A stretch of DNA of 64,000 nt from Streptomyces sp. CB02980 (GCF_014451325.2 NZ_JACSCH020000009.1:124001-188000), one strand, 5' to 3'. Shown: positions 1 through 9,263, numbered from the stretch's first letter. Program-made: numbers and translations. The notes: generated by a model not told the origin, from the letters alone.

Positions 1-2130
1 CTGCGCGGCGACCCGTCGGACAACCTGCCCGGCATCCCCGGCGTCGGCGAGAAGACCGCGGCCAAGTGGATCAACCAGTTCGGCTCCTTCGACGAGCTCG
101 TCGAGCGCGCCGAGGAGGTCAAGGGCAAGGCCGGCCAGAACTTCCGCGACCACCTGGAGTCGGTCAAGCTCAACCGCCGCCTGACCGCGATGGTCACGGA
201 CGTCGCGCTGCCGAAGGGCGTCACGGACCTCGCCCGCGAGCCGTACGACCGCGGGGCGGTCGCCCTCGTCCTCGACACCCTGGAGATCCGCAACCCCTCG
301 CTGCGCGAGCGGCTCCTCGCCGTCGACCCGGGCGCGGCCGAGGACACCGCCCCGGCCCCCGAGGCGGGCGTCGAGATCGACGGCACCGTCCTCGGCGCCG
401 GCGAGCTCGCCCCCTGGCTCGCCGAGCACGGCACCGAGCCCCTCGGCATCGCCACCGTCGACACCTGGGCCCTGGGCACGGGGAACGTGGGCGAGATCGC
501 CCTCGCCGCCGCCGGAGGCGCCGCCGCGTGGTTCGAGCCGAGCGCGCTCGACGAGGCCGACGAGCGGGCCTGGGCCGCCTGGATCGCCGACCCCGACCGG
601 CCGAAGGCCATGCACAACGCCAAGGGCGCCATGCGGGTCTTCCCCGAGCACGGCTGGAGCATCGCGGGCGTCACCATGGACACCGCCCTCGCCGCCTACC
701 TCGTGAAGCCCGGCCGGCGCTCCTTCGCGCTCGACGCGCTCTCCGTCGAGTACCTCCACCGCGAGCTCGCCCCCGCGGCCGCCGCCGACGGCCAGCTCGC
801 CTTCGGCGCCGACGACACCGCCGAGGCCGAGGCCCTCATGACCCAGGCGCGGGCCGTCCTCGACCTCGCCGCGGCCTTCGAGGAGAAGCTCGGCGAGGTC
901 GGCGCCCGCGCGCTCCTCCACGACGTCGAGCTGCCCACCTCCGCCCTCCTCGCACGTCTGGAGCGGCACGGCATCGCCGCCGACCGCGACCACCTCGAGG
1001 CCATGGAGCAGCAGTTCGCCGGGGCCGTGCAGCAGGCCGTGAAGGAGGCGCACGCCTCCGTCGGCCACGAGTTCAACCTCGGCTCGCCCAAGCAGCTCCA
1101 GGAGGTCTTCTTCGGCGAGCTGAACCTGCCGAAGACCAAGAAGACCAAGACCGGGTACACCACGGACGCGGACGCGCTCGCCTGGCTGGCCGGCCAGACC
1201 GAGCACGACCTGCCCGTGATCATGCTCCGGCACCGCGAGCAGGCCCGGCTGCGCTCCACCGTCGAGGGCCTGATCAAGACGATCGCCGCCGACGGGCGCA
1301 TCCACACCACCTTCAGCCAGACGGTGGCCGCCACCGGGCGCCTCTCCTCCACCGACCCCAACCTGCAGAACGTGCCGGTGCGGACGGACGAGGGCCGCGC
1401 CATCCGGCACGGCTTCGTCGTCGGCGAGGGCTTCGAGACCCTCATGACCGCCGACTACAGCCAGATCGAGCTGCGCGTCATGGCCCACCTCTCCGAGGAC
1501 GAGGGCCTCATCGAGGCCTTCGCCTCCGGCGAGGACCTCCACACCACCGTCGCCTCCCAGGTCTTCGGCGTCGAGCGGTCCGCCGTCGACGCCGAGATGC
1601 GCCGCAAGATCAAGGCCATGTCGTACGGCCTCGCCTACGGCCTCTCCGCCTTCGGTCTCTCGCAGCAGCTGAACATCGACCCGGGCGAGGCCCGCGGTCT
1701 GATGGACACCTACTTCGAGCGCTTCGGCGGGGTACGGGACTACCTGCGCCGGGTCGTCGACGAGGCCCGCGCCACCGGCTACACCGAGACCATGCTCGGT
1801 CGCCGGCGCTACCTGCCCGACCTGAACAGCGACAACCGTCAGCGCCGCGAGGCCGCCGAGCGGATGGCGCTCAACGCCCCGATCCAGGGCACGGCCGCCG
1901 ACATCGTGAAGGTCGCCATGCTGGGCGTCGACCGGGCGCTGACCGAGGCGGGCCTCGCCTCCCGGATGCTCCTCCAGGTCCACGACGAAATCGTGCTCGA
2001 ACTCGCCCCCGGCGAGCGCGAGCGGGTCGAGGCCCTGGTCCGCGAACAGATGTCGGCCGCAGCCGACCTGCGCGCCCCCCTGGACGTCTCGGTGGGCGTA
2101 GGCCACGACTGGGACTCGGCGGCACACTGA
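1..2130 (+). CDS. polA: DNA polymerase I, 5'-truncated by window edge
   Basis: Replicative gap-filling and repair polymerase; the reading frame is open from base 1, so the start and roughly the first 200 residues lie outside. The visible 709 residues begin in the 5'-nuclease helix-hairpin-helix (GDPSDNLPGIPGVGEKTA), pass through a 3'-5' exonuclease-like domain, then the family A polymerase core. Polymerase motifs are intact: motif A DYSQIELR (about fragment residue 485), O-helix motif B beginning RRKIKAMSYG, and motif C QVHDE (about 660). The exonuclease-like domain lacks the acidic metal ligands (IATVDTW where DxE is expected; HNAKGAM where a KYD-type Asp is expected), so proofreading is probably absent, which is common in actinobacteria. 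The O-helix carries Tyr where E. coli and Taq have Phe. The gene is convergent with the DUF4184 gene 46 bp downstream. Confidence 0.97.
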   Translation: MRGDPSDNLPGIPGVGEKTAAKWINQFGSFDELVERAEEVKGKAGQNFRDHLESVKLNRRLTAMVTDVALPKGVTDLAREPYDRGAVALVLDTLEIRNPSLRERLLAVDPGAAEDTAPAPEAGVEIDGTVLGAGELAPWLAEHGTEPLGIATVDTWALGTGNVGEIALAAAGGAAAWFEPSALDEADERAWAAWIADPDRPKAMHNAKGAMRVFPEHGWSIAGVTMDTALAAYLVKPGRRSFALDALSVEYLHRELAPAAAADGQLAFGADDTAEAEALMTQARAVLDLAAAFEEKLGEVGARALLHDVELPTSALLARLERHGIAADRDHLEAMEQQFAGAVQQAVKEAHASVGHEFNLGSPKQLQEVFFGELNLPKTKKTKTGYTTDADALAWLAGQTEHDLPVIMLRHREQARLRSTVEGLIKTIAADGRIHTTFSQTVAATGRLSSTDPNLQNVPVRTDEGRAIRHGFVVGEGFETLMTADYSQIELRVMAHLSEDEGLIEAFASGEDLHTTVASQVFGVERSAVDAEMRRKIKAMSYGLAYGLSAFGLSQQLNIDPGEARGLMDTYFERFGGVRDYLRRVVDEARATGYTETMLGRRRYLPDLNSDNRQRREAAERMALNAPIQGTAADIVKVAMLGVDRALTEAGLASRMLLQVHDEIVLELAPGERERVEALVREQMSAAADLRAPLDVSVGVGHDWDSAAH

Positions 2131-2176
2131 CGCGCCACGGCAGGTGGGCGCCACGGCTTCACCCCGCCGGAGAGGA

Positions 2177-3082
2177 TCAGCGAGATCCCTGACGAGGGCG
2201 CTCCGCCCGAGGCGCCGGGCGGTCCCCTTCTCCCGGCGACGGGGGAGGGGCGACCGCGGCCTCCGGCCGCGCAGCGGGCGACGCCCCCAGAAGCCGTGCC
2301 CCCGTCCCGTACAGCACGAGGCCGACGGCGAGCCCCGCACCGGCCCCGAAGCAGGCCGTCGGAATGACGTCCAGGGGCGTCTCGATCCGGTCCCAGCCCC
2401 AGTACGCGGCCCAGCGCAGCACCCGGTGGGCCATCCCGGCGAGGACGCAGCCGCCGATGAGTCCGGCCGCGAGCAGCCGCCCGCGTCGGCCCGGGACCCG
2501 TACCCCGGTCGGCAGCTCCACGCCCGCGGCGGAGCGGAGCGCCCGCGCCGTGAACCAGACCAGGAGTCCGAGCGCCAGCGCCGAACCCCCGTACTGCGCA
2601 TAGAGATAGACGGGGAACCCGGCCACGACGTCACCGAGGAACGGGATCATCCGGGTCCCCCAGCGGTCGAGGTGGGTGAAGGAGTCCCACACGACATGGG
2701 TCGTCGAGCCGACGACCGCGGAGAGGCCGAACCACCCGGCGAGCACGGCCGGGTGCCGGTCGCGCCAGACACCGCCCCGGACGAACCCGTACACCCGCCC
2801 GCGCCACCGGGCGGGCAGCAGCACGACGAGCGGCTCACGGACCGTCAGCCACAGGGCCACCAGCGCGGCGGTGATCAGGACATCGGCCGTGACGATCCCG
2901 ACGGGGGAGTGGGTGACGTCCCCGAAGACCATCGCCCCGGGGAGGGCCGTCGCCGCGAAATAGGTCATGTCGGGCGCGAAGGAGCCCGCGACGAGAGCGG
3001 ACGCGACCAGCGGTCCGCGCGCGGTGCCGTTCCGCCGCAGTCCGGGCAGCACGGCAGCGGCATGGCTCAGCGTGAACGGCAA
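2177..3082 (-). CDS. DUF4184 family membrane protein
   Basis: A 301-residue integral membrane protein matching the DUF4184 pattern: an N-terminus reading PFTLSHAA followed by a GSFAPD element, several hydrophobic helices, and a conserved HVVWDSFTH segment in the middle. Family function is unknown; the His/Asp pattern resembles membrane-bound metal-dependent hydrolases, but that is only inference. I chose the TTG at 3082 as start because it places Met directly before PFTLSHAA, the usual family N-terminus, and a GGGGGA ribosome-binding site lies about 8 bases upstream. An ATG 45 bases further upstream would add 15 residues with no family match. The C-terminal 40 residues are a Pro/Ala/Arg-rich tail of low complexity. 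It is divergent from the lytic transglycosylase gene. Confidence 0.85.
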   Translation of the reverse strand: MPFTLSHAAAVLPGLRRNGTARGPLVASALVAGSFAPDMTYFAATALPGAMVFGDVTHSPVGIVTADVLITAALVALWLTVREPLVVLLPARWRGRVYGFVRGGVWRDRHPAVLAGWFGLSAVVGSTTHVVWDSFTHLDRWGTRMIPFLGDVVAGFPVYLYAQYGGSALALGLLVWFTARALRSAAGVELPTGVRVPGRRGRLLAAGLIGGCVLAGMAHRVLRWAAYWGWDRIETPLDVIPTACFGAGAGLAVGLVLYGTGARLLGASPAARPEAAVAPPPSPGEGDRPAPRAERPRQGSR

Positions 3083-3277
3083 CGGGTGTTCCCCCAGGTT
3101 CCGGTGGCGACGGCCGCAGTACATCATCGGCCGCAGTGCAAGAGGTGATCGACCCTCTGCCCGGTTCCCGCCCGGGGGCGCCGGGCCACCTCCGCTCCAG
3201 TCGCTCTCCGTGTCCGACCTGGGAAGTCGTCAGGCGGCCGAGAGGTGACGAAAGCGTGAAAGGCGGTCAGGCGCCGG

Positions 3278-3306
3278 TGTCCGGTGGACCGGAGTTGGCA
3301 TAGGGT
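3278..3306 (+). promoter_or_regulatory. Candidate promoter of the lytic transglycosylase gene
   Basis: TGTCCG (3278-3283), a 17-base spacer, then TAGGGT (3301-3306) fits a housekeeping-type Streptomyces promoter, with the gene starting 60 bases downstream. The rest of the 283-bp divergent region (3083-3365) shows no gene. The opposite promoter was not clear. Confidence 0.45.
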
Positions 3307-3365
3307 CGCCAGAGGTCTCGCGCGGGGAGCGCGGGACCTCAGTCGAGGGGGAAGGGACCACGGAC

Positions 3366-5168
3366 ATGTCAGCGCACTTGGGCCGCAGGCTGCGCAAGGG
3401 GGCCACCAGCGGTGCGGTGGTGGCCGCGGCGGTCGCCGCGCTCGCCGCCTCACAGGCGCCGGAGATGACCCCGCCGCCCACCGACAACGCCGGCGGGGAC
3501 CGGGCCATCGGTGCCGGGGACACCGCGCCGCCGTCCGGCGACGGCTCCGCCACCGGCGACTCGCCCTACTACACCGAGCTGCCGCCGCTGAACACGCCGA
3601 ACAAGCCCGGGCTGCCCCCCGTCAAGCTGCCGGTGATCACCGGCCCCGCCCAGGCCGGCATACCCGCGTCCGTGCTCGCCGCCTACCAGCGCGCCGAACA
3701 GTCGATCCGTTCGACCGCCCCCGGCTGCAACCTGCCCTGGCAGCTGCTCGCCGGCATCGGCAAGGTCGAGTCCGGACAGGCGCGCGGCGGCCGGGTCGAC
3801 GCCAACGGAACCACCCTCTCGCCGATCCTCGGCCCCAAGCTCGACGGCGTCGGATTCGCCAACATCTCGGACACCGACGACGGCGCCTTCGACGGTGACC
3901 GCACCCACGACCGCGCCGTCGGCCCGATGCAGTTCATCCCGTCCACCTGGGCCACCTGGGGCCAGGACGCGAACAGCGACGGGAAGAAGGACCCGAACAA
4001 CATCTACGACGCCGCGCAGGCCGCCGGTCTCTACCTCTGCGCCAACGACCGCAACCTCGCGCTCAAGGCCGACCTCGACCGCGCCATCCTCAGCTACAAC
4101 CGCTCGACGGAGTACCTGAACACGGTCATGTCGTGGTTCGAGTACTACCGCCGCGGCACCCACCAGGTCCCGGACGGCACGGGAGTGCTGCCGGTCGACC
4201 GAAGCGACGACCGCGGCCAGGACAACCGCCCCACGTCGCCGCTCTCACCGGCCCCGACGACCCCCGCTCCGAAGCCCTCCGAGACGGGCGGGCCGAAGCC
4301 CAAGCCCACGAAGCCGGGCGGGCCTTCGGAGGTCACCAAGCCGCCGGTGAAGCCGACCCCGCCGGTGAAGCCCCCGGTCACGCCGCCGACGAAGCCGCCC
4401 GTTCCGCCGACCGTGCCGCCGGCCGTCAAGGTCGCGCGCCTCGCGGTCGTCTCCTCCGGTCCCCTCACCGCGACCACCGGAAGCGCCTTCACCAAGGCCC
4501 CGACGGTCGCGGCGCTCGACGCCGCGGGCGCGCCGATCACCGGTGTGAGCATCCGCTTCGAGATCACCGGCACCACCGACACCCGCTTCTCCGGCGGCGC
4601 GACGACCGCGACCGTCACCACGGGCTCGGCAGGCATCGCCGCCGCCCCCGCCCTGCGGGCGGGCGAGAAGACCGGGTCGTTCACGGTCAAGGCCACCGTC
4701 GTGGGCCGCGGCATGGACGCGACCGTGTTCACCGCGACCGTCACCGAACGACAGGCCGACGCCCTCGCCCGGGTCGGCGGCGACCCGCTGTCGGCCACCA
4801 TCGGCACCACGTTCGGCCAGTCCGTGCAGGTGAAGGCCACCGACAAGGGCGCGATCGCCCCCGGTGTGCTCGTCACCGCCGTGATCGCCGACGCCGCGGG
4901 CACCGAGGAGAGCGCCGACGGCCCGTCCTTCAAGGACGGGGTCCGTAGGCTCGTCCTGAAGACGGACGAGAACGGGCTGATCTCGCTGCCGGCGATCCTC
5001 GCGGGCGACAAGGCCGGCGAGTACGTGCTCCGCCTCACCGCGCCCGGCGGTGGCACCACGGAGATCAAGCTGATCGTCACCGCGCCCACCGCGACCCCGA
5101 GCCCGACCCCGGAGCCGACCTCCTCCGGCACGGGCTCGCCCGAGGCCTCCCCCTCGCCCTCGGCCTGA
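3366..5168 (+). CDS. Secreted lytic transglycosylase (SLT/MltB-like) with Ig-like repeats
   Basis: A 600-residue exported protein predicted to cleave peptidoglycan glycan strands. The N-terminus has basic residues followed by an Ala/Val-rich hydrophobic stretch (about residues 10-30), consistent with a signal peptide. The catalytic domain (about residues 100-265) contains GKVESG with the likely catalytic Glu135, then AVGPMQFIPSTW and a late LSYNRS motif, typical of the MltB/SLT_2 branch. A Pro/Lys/Thr-rich linker (about 290-355) leads to two Ig-like modules (about 358-570) resembling invasin/Big repeats, then a Pro/Ser tail with no sortase motif or membrane anchor. The linker and Ig modules probably span or bind the wall. 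The ATG is preceded by GAGGGGGAAGGGA, a strong ribosome-binding site. Confidence 0.9.
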   Translation: MSAHLGRRLRKGATSGAVVAAAVAALAASQAPEMTPPPTDNAGGDRAIGAGDTAPPSGDGSATGDSPYYTELPPLNTPNKPGLPPVKLPVITGPAQAGIPASVLAAYQRAEQSIRSTAPGCNLPWQLLAGIGKVESGQARGGRVDANGTTLSPILGPKLDGVGFANISDTDDGAFDGDRTHDRAVGPMQFIPSTWATWGQDANSDGKKDPNNIYDAAQAAGLYLCANDRNLALKADLDRAILSYNRSTEYLNTVMSWFEYYRRGTHQVPDGTGVLPVDRSDDRGQDNRPTSPLSPAPTTPAPKPSETGGPKPKPTKPGGPSEVTKPPVKPTPPVKPPVTPPTKPPVPPTVPPAVKVARLAVVSSGPLTATTGSAFTKAPTVAALDAAGAPITGVSIRFEITGTTDTRFSGGATTATVTTGSAGIAAAPALRAGEKTGSFTVKATVVGRGMDATVFTATVTERQADALARVGGDPLSATIGTTFGQSVQVKATDKGAIAPGVLVTAVIADAAGTEESADGPSFKDGVRRLVLKTDENGLISLPAILAGDKAGEYVLRLTAPGGGTTEIKLIVTAPTATPSPTPEPTSSGTGSPEASPSPSA

Positions 5169-5196
5169 CCCGGCCGCGCATCCCTCTCCTCCCCAC

Positions 5197-5235
5197 GCGC
5201 CGCTCCTCCGCCCCCACCGGGCGGGGGAGCGGCGC
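5197..5235 (+). terminator. Hairpin after the lytic transglycosylase gene
   Basis: Arms GCGCCGCTCC and GGAGCGGCGC enclose a further CCGCCC/GGGCGG pairing, about 30 bases after the stop codon. There is no U-tract, as is usual for Streptomyces intrinsic terminators. Confidence 0.6.
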
Positions 5236-5350
5236 TTCACGTTCCCCTGGCGGGCGGCGCTTCGCGTTCCCCGGGTGGGCGGGCGAGCGGCCTTTCGGGA
5301 TGTCGGGGTGGGAGCGGCACCGGGATCCCCGGGCAGGGTGGTGCAACGTG

Positions 5351-5379
5351 TTCTCATCTCGCGGTCGCGTTGCTACGGT
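5351..5379 (+). promoter_or_regulatory. Candidate promoter for the small ORF-DUF3068 pair
   Basis: TTCTCA (5351-5356), 17 bases, TACGGT (5374-5379) fits the Streptomyces TTGACN-N17-TANNNT pattern. Transcription would start about 40 bases before the ATG at 5426. Confidence 0.5.
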
Positions 5380-5425
5380 GCCCCCGCCCTGACGACCTAT
5401 CAGATCGCACCCCGGGAGGCCGACC

Positions 5426-5566
5426 ATGCGTGCCCTCGTCGCCGCCGCCATCGGACTCGCCCCAGTCCTCCTCTTCGTCCTCCTCGTCTCCGTGGTCGAT
5501 CTGCCGCCCGACGGGCCCACCTCGCCCAAGCCCCTGCTGACCGCCGATCCCGGCCCCAAGAAGTAG
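5426..5566 (+). CDS. Small single-pass membrane protein (46 aa)
   Basis: A short gene encoding 46 residues: MRALVAAA then a strongly hydrophobic stretch with LLFVLLVSVV (about residues 3-25), followed by a polar Pro-rich tail ending GPKK. A GGGAGG ribosome-binding site lies 5 bases before the ATG, and only 9 bases separate its TAG from the next gene, so it is almost certainly co-translated with the DUF3068 protein. Codon use has the strong GC3 bias of real genes. The role is unknown; it may be a small subunit or assembly partner of the DUF3068 protein. Confidence 0.75.
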   Translation: MRALVAAAIGLAPVLLFVLLVSVVDLPPDGPTSPKPLLTADPGPKK

Positions 5567-5575
5567 GGGGCGACC

Positions 5576-6556
5576 GTGCGCCGCCGAGCCAGCCTCGTCC
5601 TTCTCGCCCTCGCCGTCTTCTGCGTCGCGATGGCCCCGACCCTGCGCTGGTACGCCTTCCCCCGCCTGGCGAAGATCCCGCCGAACCAGTACCAGGAGAC
5701 CGTCCTGGAGGCGCAGCCCGCGACCCTGCTCAACTACTCCACGCTCAAGGCGGAGAAGGTCGACAAGATCACGATCATCCAGACCCTCAAGGGCAACGTG
5801 GAGGAGTCGCGACGCATCGAACGCGACGCCGGGCGCGACGTCGTCGTCTGGGACGCCCTCGCCTACATCACGGGCCCCGACGGCAAGATGGTCTCCAGGA
5901 TCCCCGAGCGGTACATCTTCGACGCCCACACCCAGGACCCGGTCAACGCCACCGGCGAATCCGTCGACGGCGACCCGGTCCGGCGCGAGGGCATCGAGTT
6001 CAAGTGGCCCTTCCTCACCGAGAAGCGGGACTACCAGTACTTCGACGCCCAGACCCGCACCTCGTCCCCCATCCACTACAAGGGCACCCGCACCTTCCGG
6101 GGCATGGAGGTCTACTACTTCGAGCAGACCATCCCCTGGACCAAGGTCCCCATGCCCAAGACCATGCCGGTCAAGATCCCCCCGGAGATCATCGCCGAAT
6201 CCGGACTCACCCGCTGGTACACCACCAAGCGGATGTTCTGGATCGAGCCCGTCACCGGCGCCCCCGTCAACGGCGAGGAGATCCACAAGGAGGAGCTCCG
6301 CAACGCCAAGGCGCTGATGGGCGTCGACACCCTCACCGTCTTCGAGGGCCATGTGAAGATGCGCGAGGACTACATCGAGAGCGTCGGCGAGTTGGTCGCC
6401 TCCAACCGCCTCACGGTCCTCCTGCTCGTCTCCTATGTCCCCTGGAGCCTGACCTTCCTCGCGCTGCTCCTCCTCGCCCTCGCGCTCTGGCTGGAGGCCC
6501 GCTCCCGCCGCCCGGCGCCGGAACCCGCCGCCGCCCCGCTCACCCCTCCCGTCTGA
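5576..6556 (+). CDS. DUF3068 / PorA-family membrane protein
   Basis: A 326-residue protein of the DUF3068 family, sometimes labelled porin PorA in annotations. It has an N-terminal membrane segment (LVLLALAVFCVAMAP, about residues 7-22), a large extracytoplasmic region with the conserved start RWYAFPRLAKIPP, and a C-terminal membrane segment (about residues 285-310, LTVLLLVSYVPWS onward) before a short cytoplasmic tail. The topology suggests a surface-exposed loop held by two helices. Start GTG 5576 follows the preceding TAG by 9 bases. The last 17 bases overlap the end of hrpB on the other strand, so the two genes converge tail to tail. The biochemical role is unknown. Confidence 0.85.
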   Translation: MRRRASLVLLALAVFCVAMAPTLRWYAFPRLAKIPPNQYQETVLEAQPATLLNYSTLKAEKVDKITIIQTLKGNVEESRRIERDAGRDVVVWDALAYITGPDGKMVSRIPERYIFDAHTQDPVNATGESVDGDPVRREGIEFKWPFLTEKRDYQYFDAQTRTSSPIHYKGTRTFRGMEVYYFEQTIPWTKVPMPKTMPVKIPPEIIAESGLTRWYTTKRMFWIEPVTGAPVNGEEIHKEELRNAKALMGVDTLTVFEGHVKMREDYIESVGELVASNRLTVLLLVSYVPWSLTFLALLLLALALWLEARSRRPAPEPAAAPLTPPV

Positions 6557-9239
6557 GCCGCGCGCTCGTGAACCGGGTCGCCTCCGCCGCGGAGGGGTCC
6601 TCGGGCCACGGATGCTTCGGATACCGGCCTCTCAGCTCCGCCCGCACGGACCGGTAGCCGTCCCGCCAGAACGACGCCAGGTCGGCGGTGACCGCCGCCG
6701 GCCGCCCGGCGGGGGAGAGGAGATGGACGAGCACCGGGACCCCCGCCACCCGAGGGGTGTCCGCGAGCCCGAACATCTCCTGGAGCTTCACCGCGAGCAC
6801 CGGCCGCTCACCGCCGTACTCGACCCGGATCCGCGAGCCGCTCGGCACCTCGATCCGCTCGGGCGCCAGCTCCCCCAGCCGGCCCGCCTCGCCCGACGCC
6901 CAGGGCAACAGCCGCCGCAGGGCGTCACCGGCGTCGATCCGCCCCAGATCGGCGCGCCGCGCGGCCCGGGAAAGCTCCGGCTCCAGCCACTCCCCGGCCC
7001 GCTCGACCAGCGCCTCGTCCGCCACGTCCGGCCAGGGTTCCCCCACCTCCCGGTGCAGGAAGGCGAGCCGGGCGCGCAGCTCCCCGGCCTCCCGGCTCCA
7101 TCGCAGCAGCCCGAGCCCCTCGCGCCGCAGCCCGTCGAGCAGGGCCTCCCGCACGAGCGCGGGATCCGCCTTCGCCCCCAGCGGCCGGACCGTCAGCTCG
7201 ACCGCGCCGAGCCGGTCCACCGACCGCGCGACCACGTCCCCGTCCTCCCAGCGGACCTCCTCACCGGTGGACCGCAGATGCCCGGCCGCCCGCCGCGCCA
7301 TGTCCTCGTCCACCACCGCCGCCAGCCGCACCCGCGCCGTCGCGTCCCGCGCCGTACGGTCCGCCACCGCCACGGCCAGCCACGGGGTGGCCCGCAGCCC
7401 GGAACCCTCACCGAGCCGGGCCCCGCTCCCCGAGACCATCAGATAGCCGCCCTGCTCCCGCGCCCTCGCCACCCGTTCGGGGAAGGCGAGCGCCGTCACC
7501 AGACCGGCCACCGCGTCGTCCCCGGTCGGCGCCCCCGCCGAAGCCCCGGCGTCAGCGCGGTGCGCCGAAGCCCCCGAAGCCGTCGAGGTCCCCGAAGTCG
7601 CCGAGGTCCGCGAAGTCGCCGAGGTCCGCGAAGTCGCCGAGGTCCCCGAAGCCGTCGAGGTCCCCGAAGTCGCCGAGGTCCGCGAAGCCTCCGAGGCGCC
7701 TCCGCCCACCGCCTCCGCCGCCGACCGCTCCAGGCGGCGGGCCTCCGCCTTCCACCGGGCGCCGTACCCGTCGGTGCCCCGGCGCGCGGCGCGCCAGGCC
7801 GCCGACAGGTCGTCCCCGTAGTCGCGCGGCGGCTCCTCGCTGAGCAGCGCCACCACCTCCGCCGCCCGCCGCACCCCGACCTCCGGCGCACCGTCCAGGA
7901 GCGCACGGCCGAGCCGGGGATGGAGACCGAGCCGGGACATCCGTACCCCTCGATCGGTGGCCCGCCCGGCCTCGTCCACCGCTCCGATCGAGCCGAGGAC
8001 CGACCGCGCCGCCGTCATCGCCCCGGCGGGCGGCGCGTCGAGCAGCGCCAGCCCCTCCGCCGTCGGGTCGCCCCAGCAGGCCGCCCGCAGGGCGAAGTCC
8101 GCCAGGTCGGCGACCTTGATCTCCGGCGACGGGAAGCGCGGCCTGCCCCCGTCGCTCGCCTCCGCCCAGCAGCGGTAGACGAACCCGAAGGCCTCACGGC
8201 CCGCCCGGCCCGTGCGCTGGGTCGCCGTCGCCTCCGAGACCGTCACCGTCGCCAGCGAGCCGAGACCGCGGGCGTGGTCCATGCGGGGCTCACGGGCCAG
8301 ACCCGAGTCCACGACGATCCGCACCCCCGGCACCGTCAGGCTGGACTCCGCCACCGAGGTCGCGAGCACCACCCGCCGCCGCCCGCCCGGCTCCGTACCG
8401 CGCAGCACCGCGTCCTGCACCGCCGCCGGTGCCCGCCCGTGCAGCTGGAGCACCTCCGCGTCGACGCCGGCCAGCATCCCGGCCGTCCGTGCGATCTCCC
8501 CCGTACCCGGAAGGAAACAGAGGACGTCCCCCTCGTGCCGCTCCAGCGCGAGCCGGACCGTCGCGGCGACGTGCCGGAGCAGCGCCGGATCCACCCAGGT
8601 GCCGTGGGCCGGCCGGATGCCCGACGGCGGCGCCTCGAAGAAGACCCGGCAGCCGTGGCCCTCGCCCTTGCTCCACACCACCGGCGCGGGACCGCCGCCG
8701 TCCAGGACCGTGAGCAGATCCGCCCAGGCCGCCGCGTCGCTCGTCGCCGACGCGGCGATCAGCTTCAGCTCCGGCCGCAGGGTGGCCCGCACGTCCACCA
8801 GGAAGGCCATCGCCGTGTCGGCGTCCAGATGCCGCTCGTGGCACTCGTCGAGCAGCACCACGTCGACACCCGCCAGCTCCGGATCGCGCTGGAGCCGCTG
8901 GAGCAGAATGCCCGTGGTCACCACCTCGACCCGCGTCGAGGGGCCGGTCCGCCGCTCGCCGCGCACCGAGAAGCCGACCGTGCCGCCGGCCTCCTCGCCG
9001 AGCAGCCACGCCATCCGCCGGGCCGCCGCCCGTACCGCCATCCGCCGCGGCTCCGCCACCAGGACCCGCCGCCGCGGTCCCGCCCCTATGAGACCCGCGA
9101 GCGCGAGCGGCACCAGCGTCGTCTTGCCCGTGCCGGGAGGCGCGGACAACACGGCCGTACCGCGCCGGTCGAGCGCGGCGAGCAGCTCGGGGACGGCATG
9201 GCGGACGGGGAGAAGGTCGAGTGCGTCGTTTCGGATCAC
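6540..9239 (-). CDS. hrpB: ATP-dependent DExH helicase HrpB
   Basis: An 899-residue DEAH-box RNA helicase of the HrpB type. It has Walker A APPGTGKT (about residues 33-40), Walker B DECH at 131-134, motif III SATS, the helicase C domain with QRTGRAGR, an HA2-like domain, and the HrpB C-terminal domain ending in the diagnostic HPWPEDP. I start it at GTG 9239, giving VIRNDALDLLPVRHA. The upstream in-frame GTG at 9296 would lie inside the intrinsic terminator of the methyltransferase gene. A Ser/Thr/Ala-rich linker between HA2 and the C-terminal domain is encoded by an 18-bp tandem repeat (7576-7700). The exact RNA substrate is unknown in this family. Confidence 0.93.
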   Translation of the reverse strand: MIRNDALDLLPVRHAVPELLAALDRRGTAVLSAPPGTGKTTLVPLALAGLIGAGPRRRVLVAEPRRMAVRAAARRMAWLLGEEAGGTVGFSVRGERRTGPSTRVEVVTTGILLQRLQRDPELAGVDVVLLDECHERHLDADTAMAFLVDVRATLRPELKLIAASATSDAAAWADLLTVLDGGGPAPVVWSKGEGHGCRVFFEAPPSGIRPAHGTWVDPALLRHVAATVRLALERHEGDVLCFLPGTGEIARTAGMLAGVDAEVLQLHGRAPAAVQDAVLRGTEPGGRRRVVLATSVAESSLTVPGVRIVVDSGLAREPRMDHARGLGSLATVTVSEATATQRTGRAGREAFGFVYRCWAEASDGGRPRFPSPEIKVADLADFALRAACWGDPTAEGLALLDAPPAGAMTAARSVLGSIGAVDEAGRATDRGVRMSRLGLHPRLGRALLDGAPEVGVRRAAEVVALLSEEPPRDYGDDLSAAWRAARRGTDGYGARWKAEARRLERSAAEAVGGGASEASRTSATSGTSTASGTSATSRTSATSRTSATSGTSTASGASAHRADAGASAGAPTGDDAVAGLVTALAFPERVARAREQGGYLMVSGSGARLGEGSGLRATPWLAVAVADRTARDATARVRLAAVVDEDMARRAAGHLRSTGEEVRWEDGDVVARSVDRLGAVELTVRPLGAKADPALVREALLDGLRREGLGLLRWSREAGELRARLAFLHREVGEPWPDVADEALVERAGEWLEPELSRAARRADLGRIDAGDALRRLLPWASGEAGRLGELAPERIEVPSGSRIRVEYGGERPVLAVKLQEMFGLADTPRVAGVPVLVHLLSPAGRPAAVTADLASFWRDGYRSVRAELRGRYPKHPWPEDPSAAEATRFTSARLRREG
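7576..7700. repeat. 18-bp tandem repeat inside hrpB, six copies plus a degenerate one
   Basis: Six consecutive 18-bp units of the form GAAGTCGCCGAGGTCCGC or its CCGTCG/CCCC variant run from 7576 to 7683, followed by a decayed seventh. On the hrpB strand each unit encodes six residues rich in Thr, Ser and Ala. The unit is a multiple of three, so copy changes keep the frame. Confidence 0.95.
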
Positions 9240-9263
9240 GCACTCAGTCTCGTACGCGCCGCG

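Noticed and set aside
2144..3148. A 334-codon plus-strand frame opposite the DUF4184 gene
   Set aside because: It is the mirror frame of the membrane protein gene, rich in Arg, Pro and Gly, with no recognisable domain.
3278..3306. RecA-NDp promoter for the lytic transglycosylase gene because of its TAGGGT
   Set aside because: The 11 bases at the required distance do not match TTGTCAGTGGC; only an ordinary -35 box at 17 bases fits.
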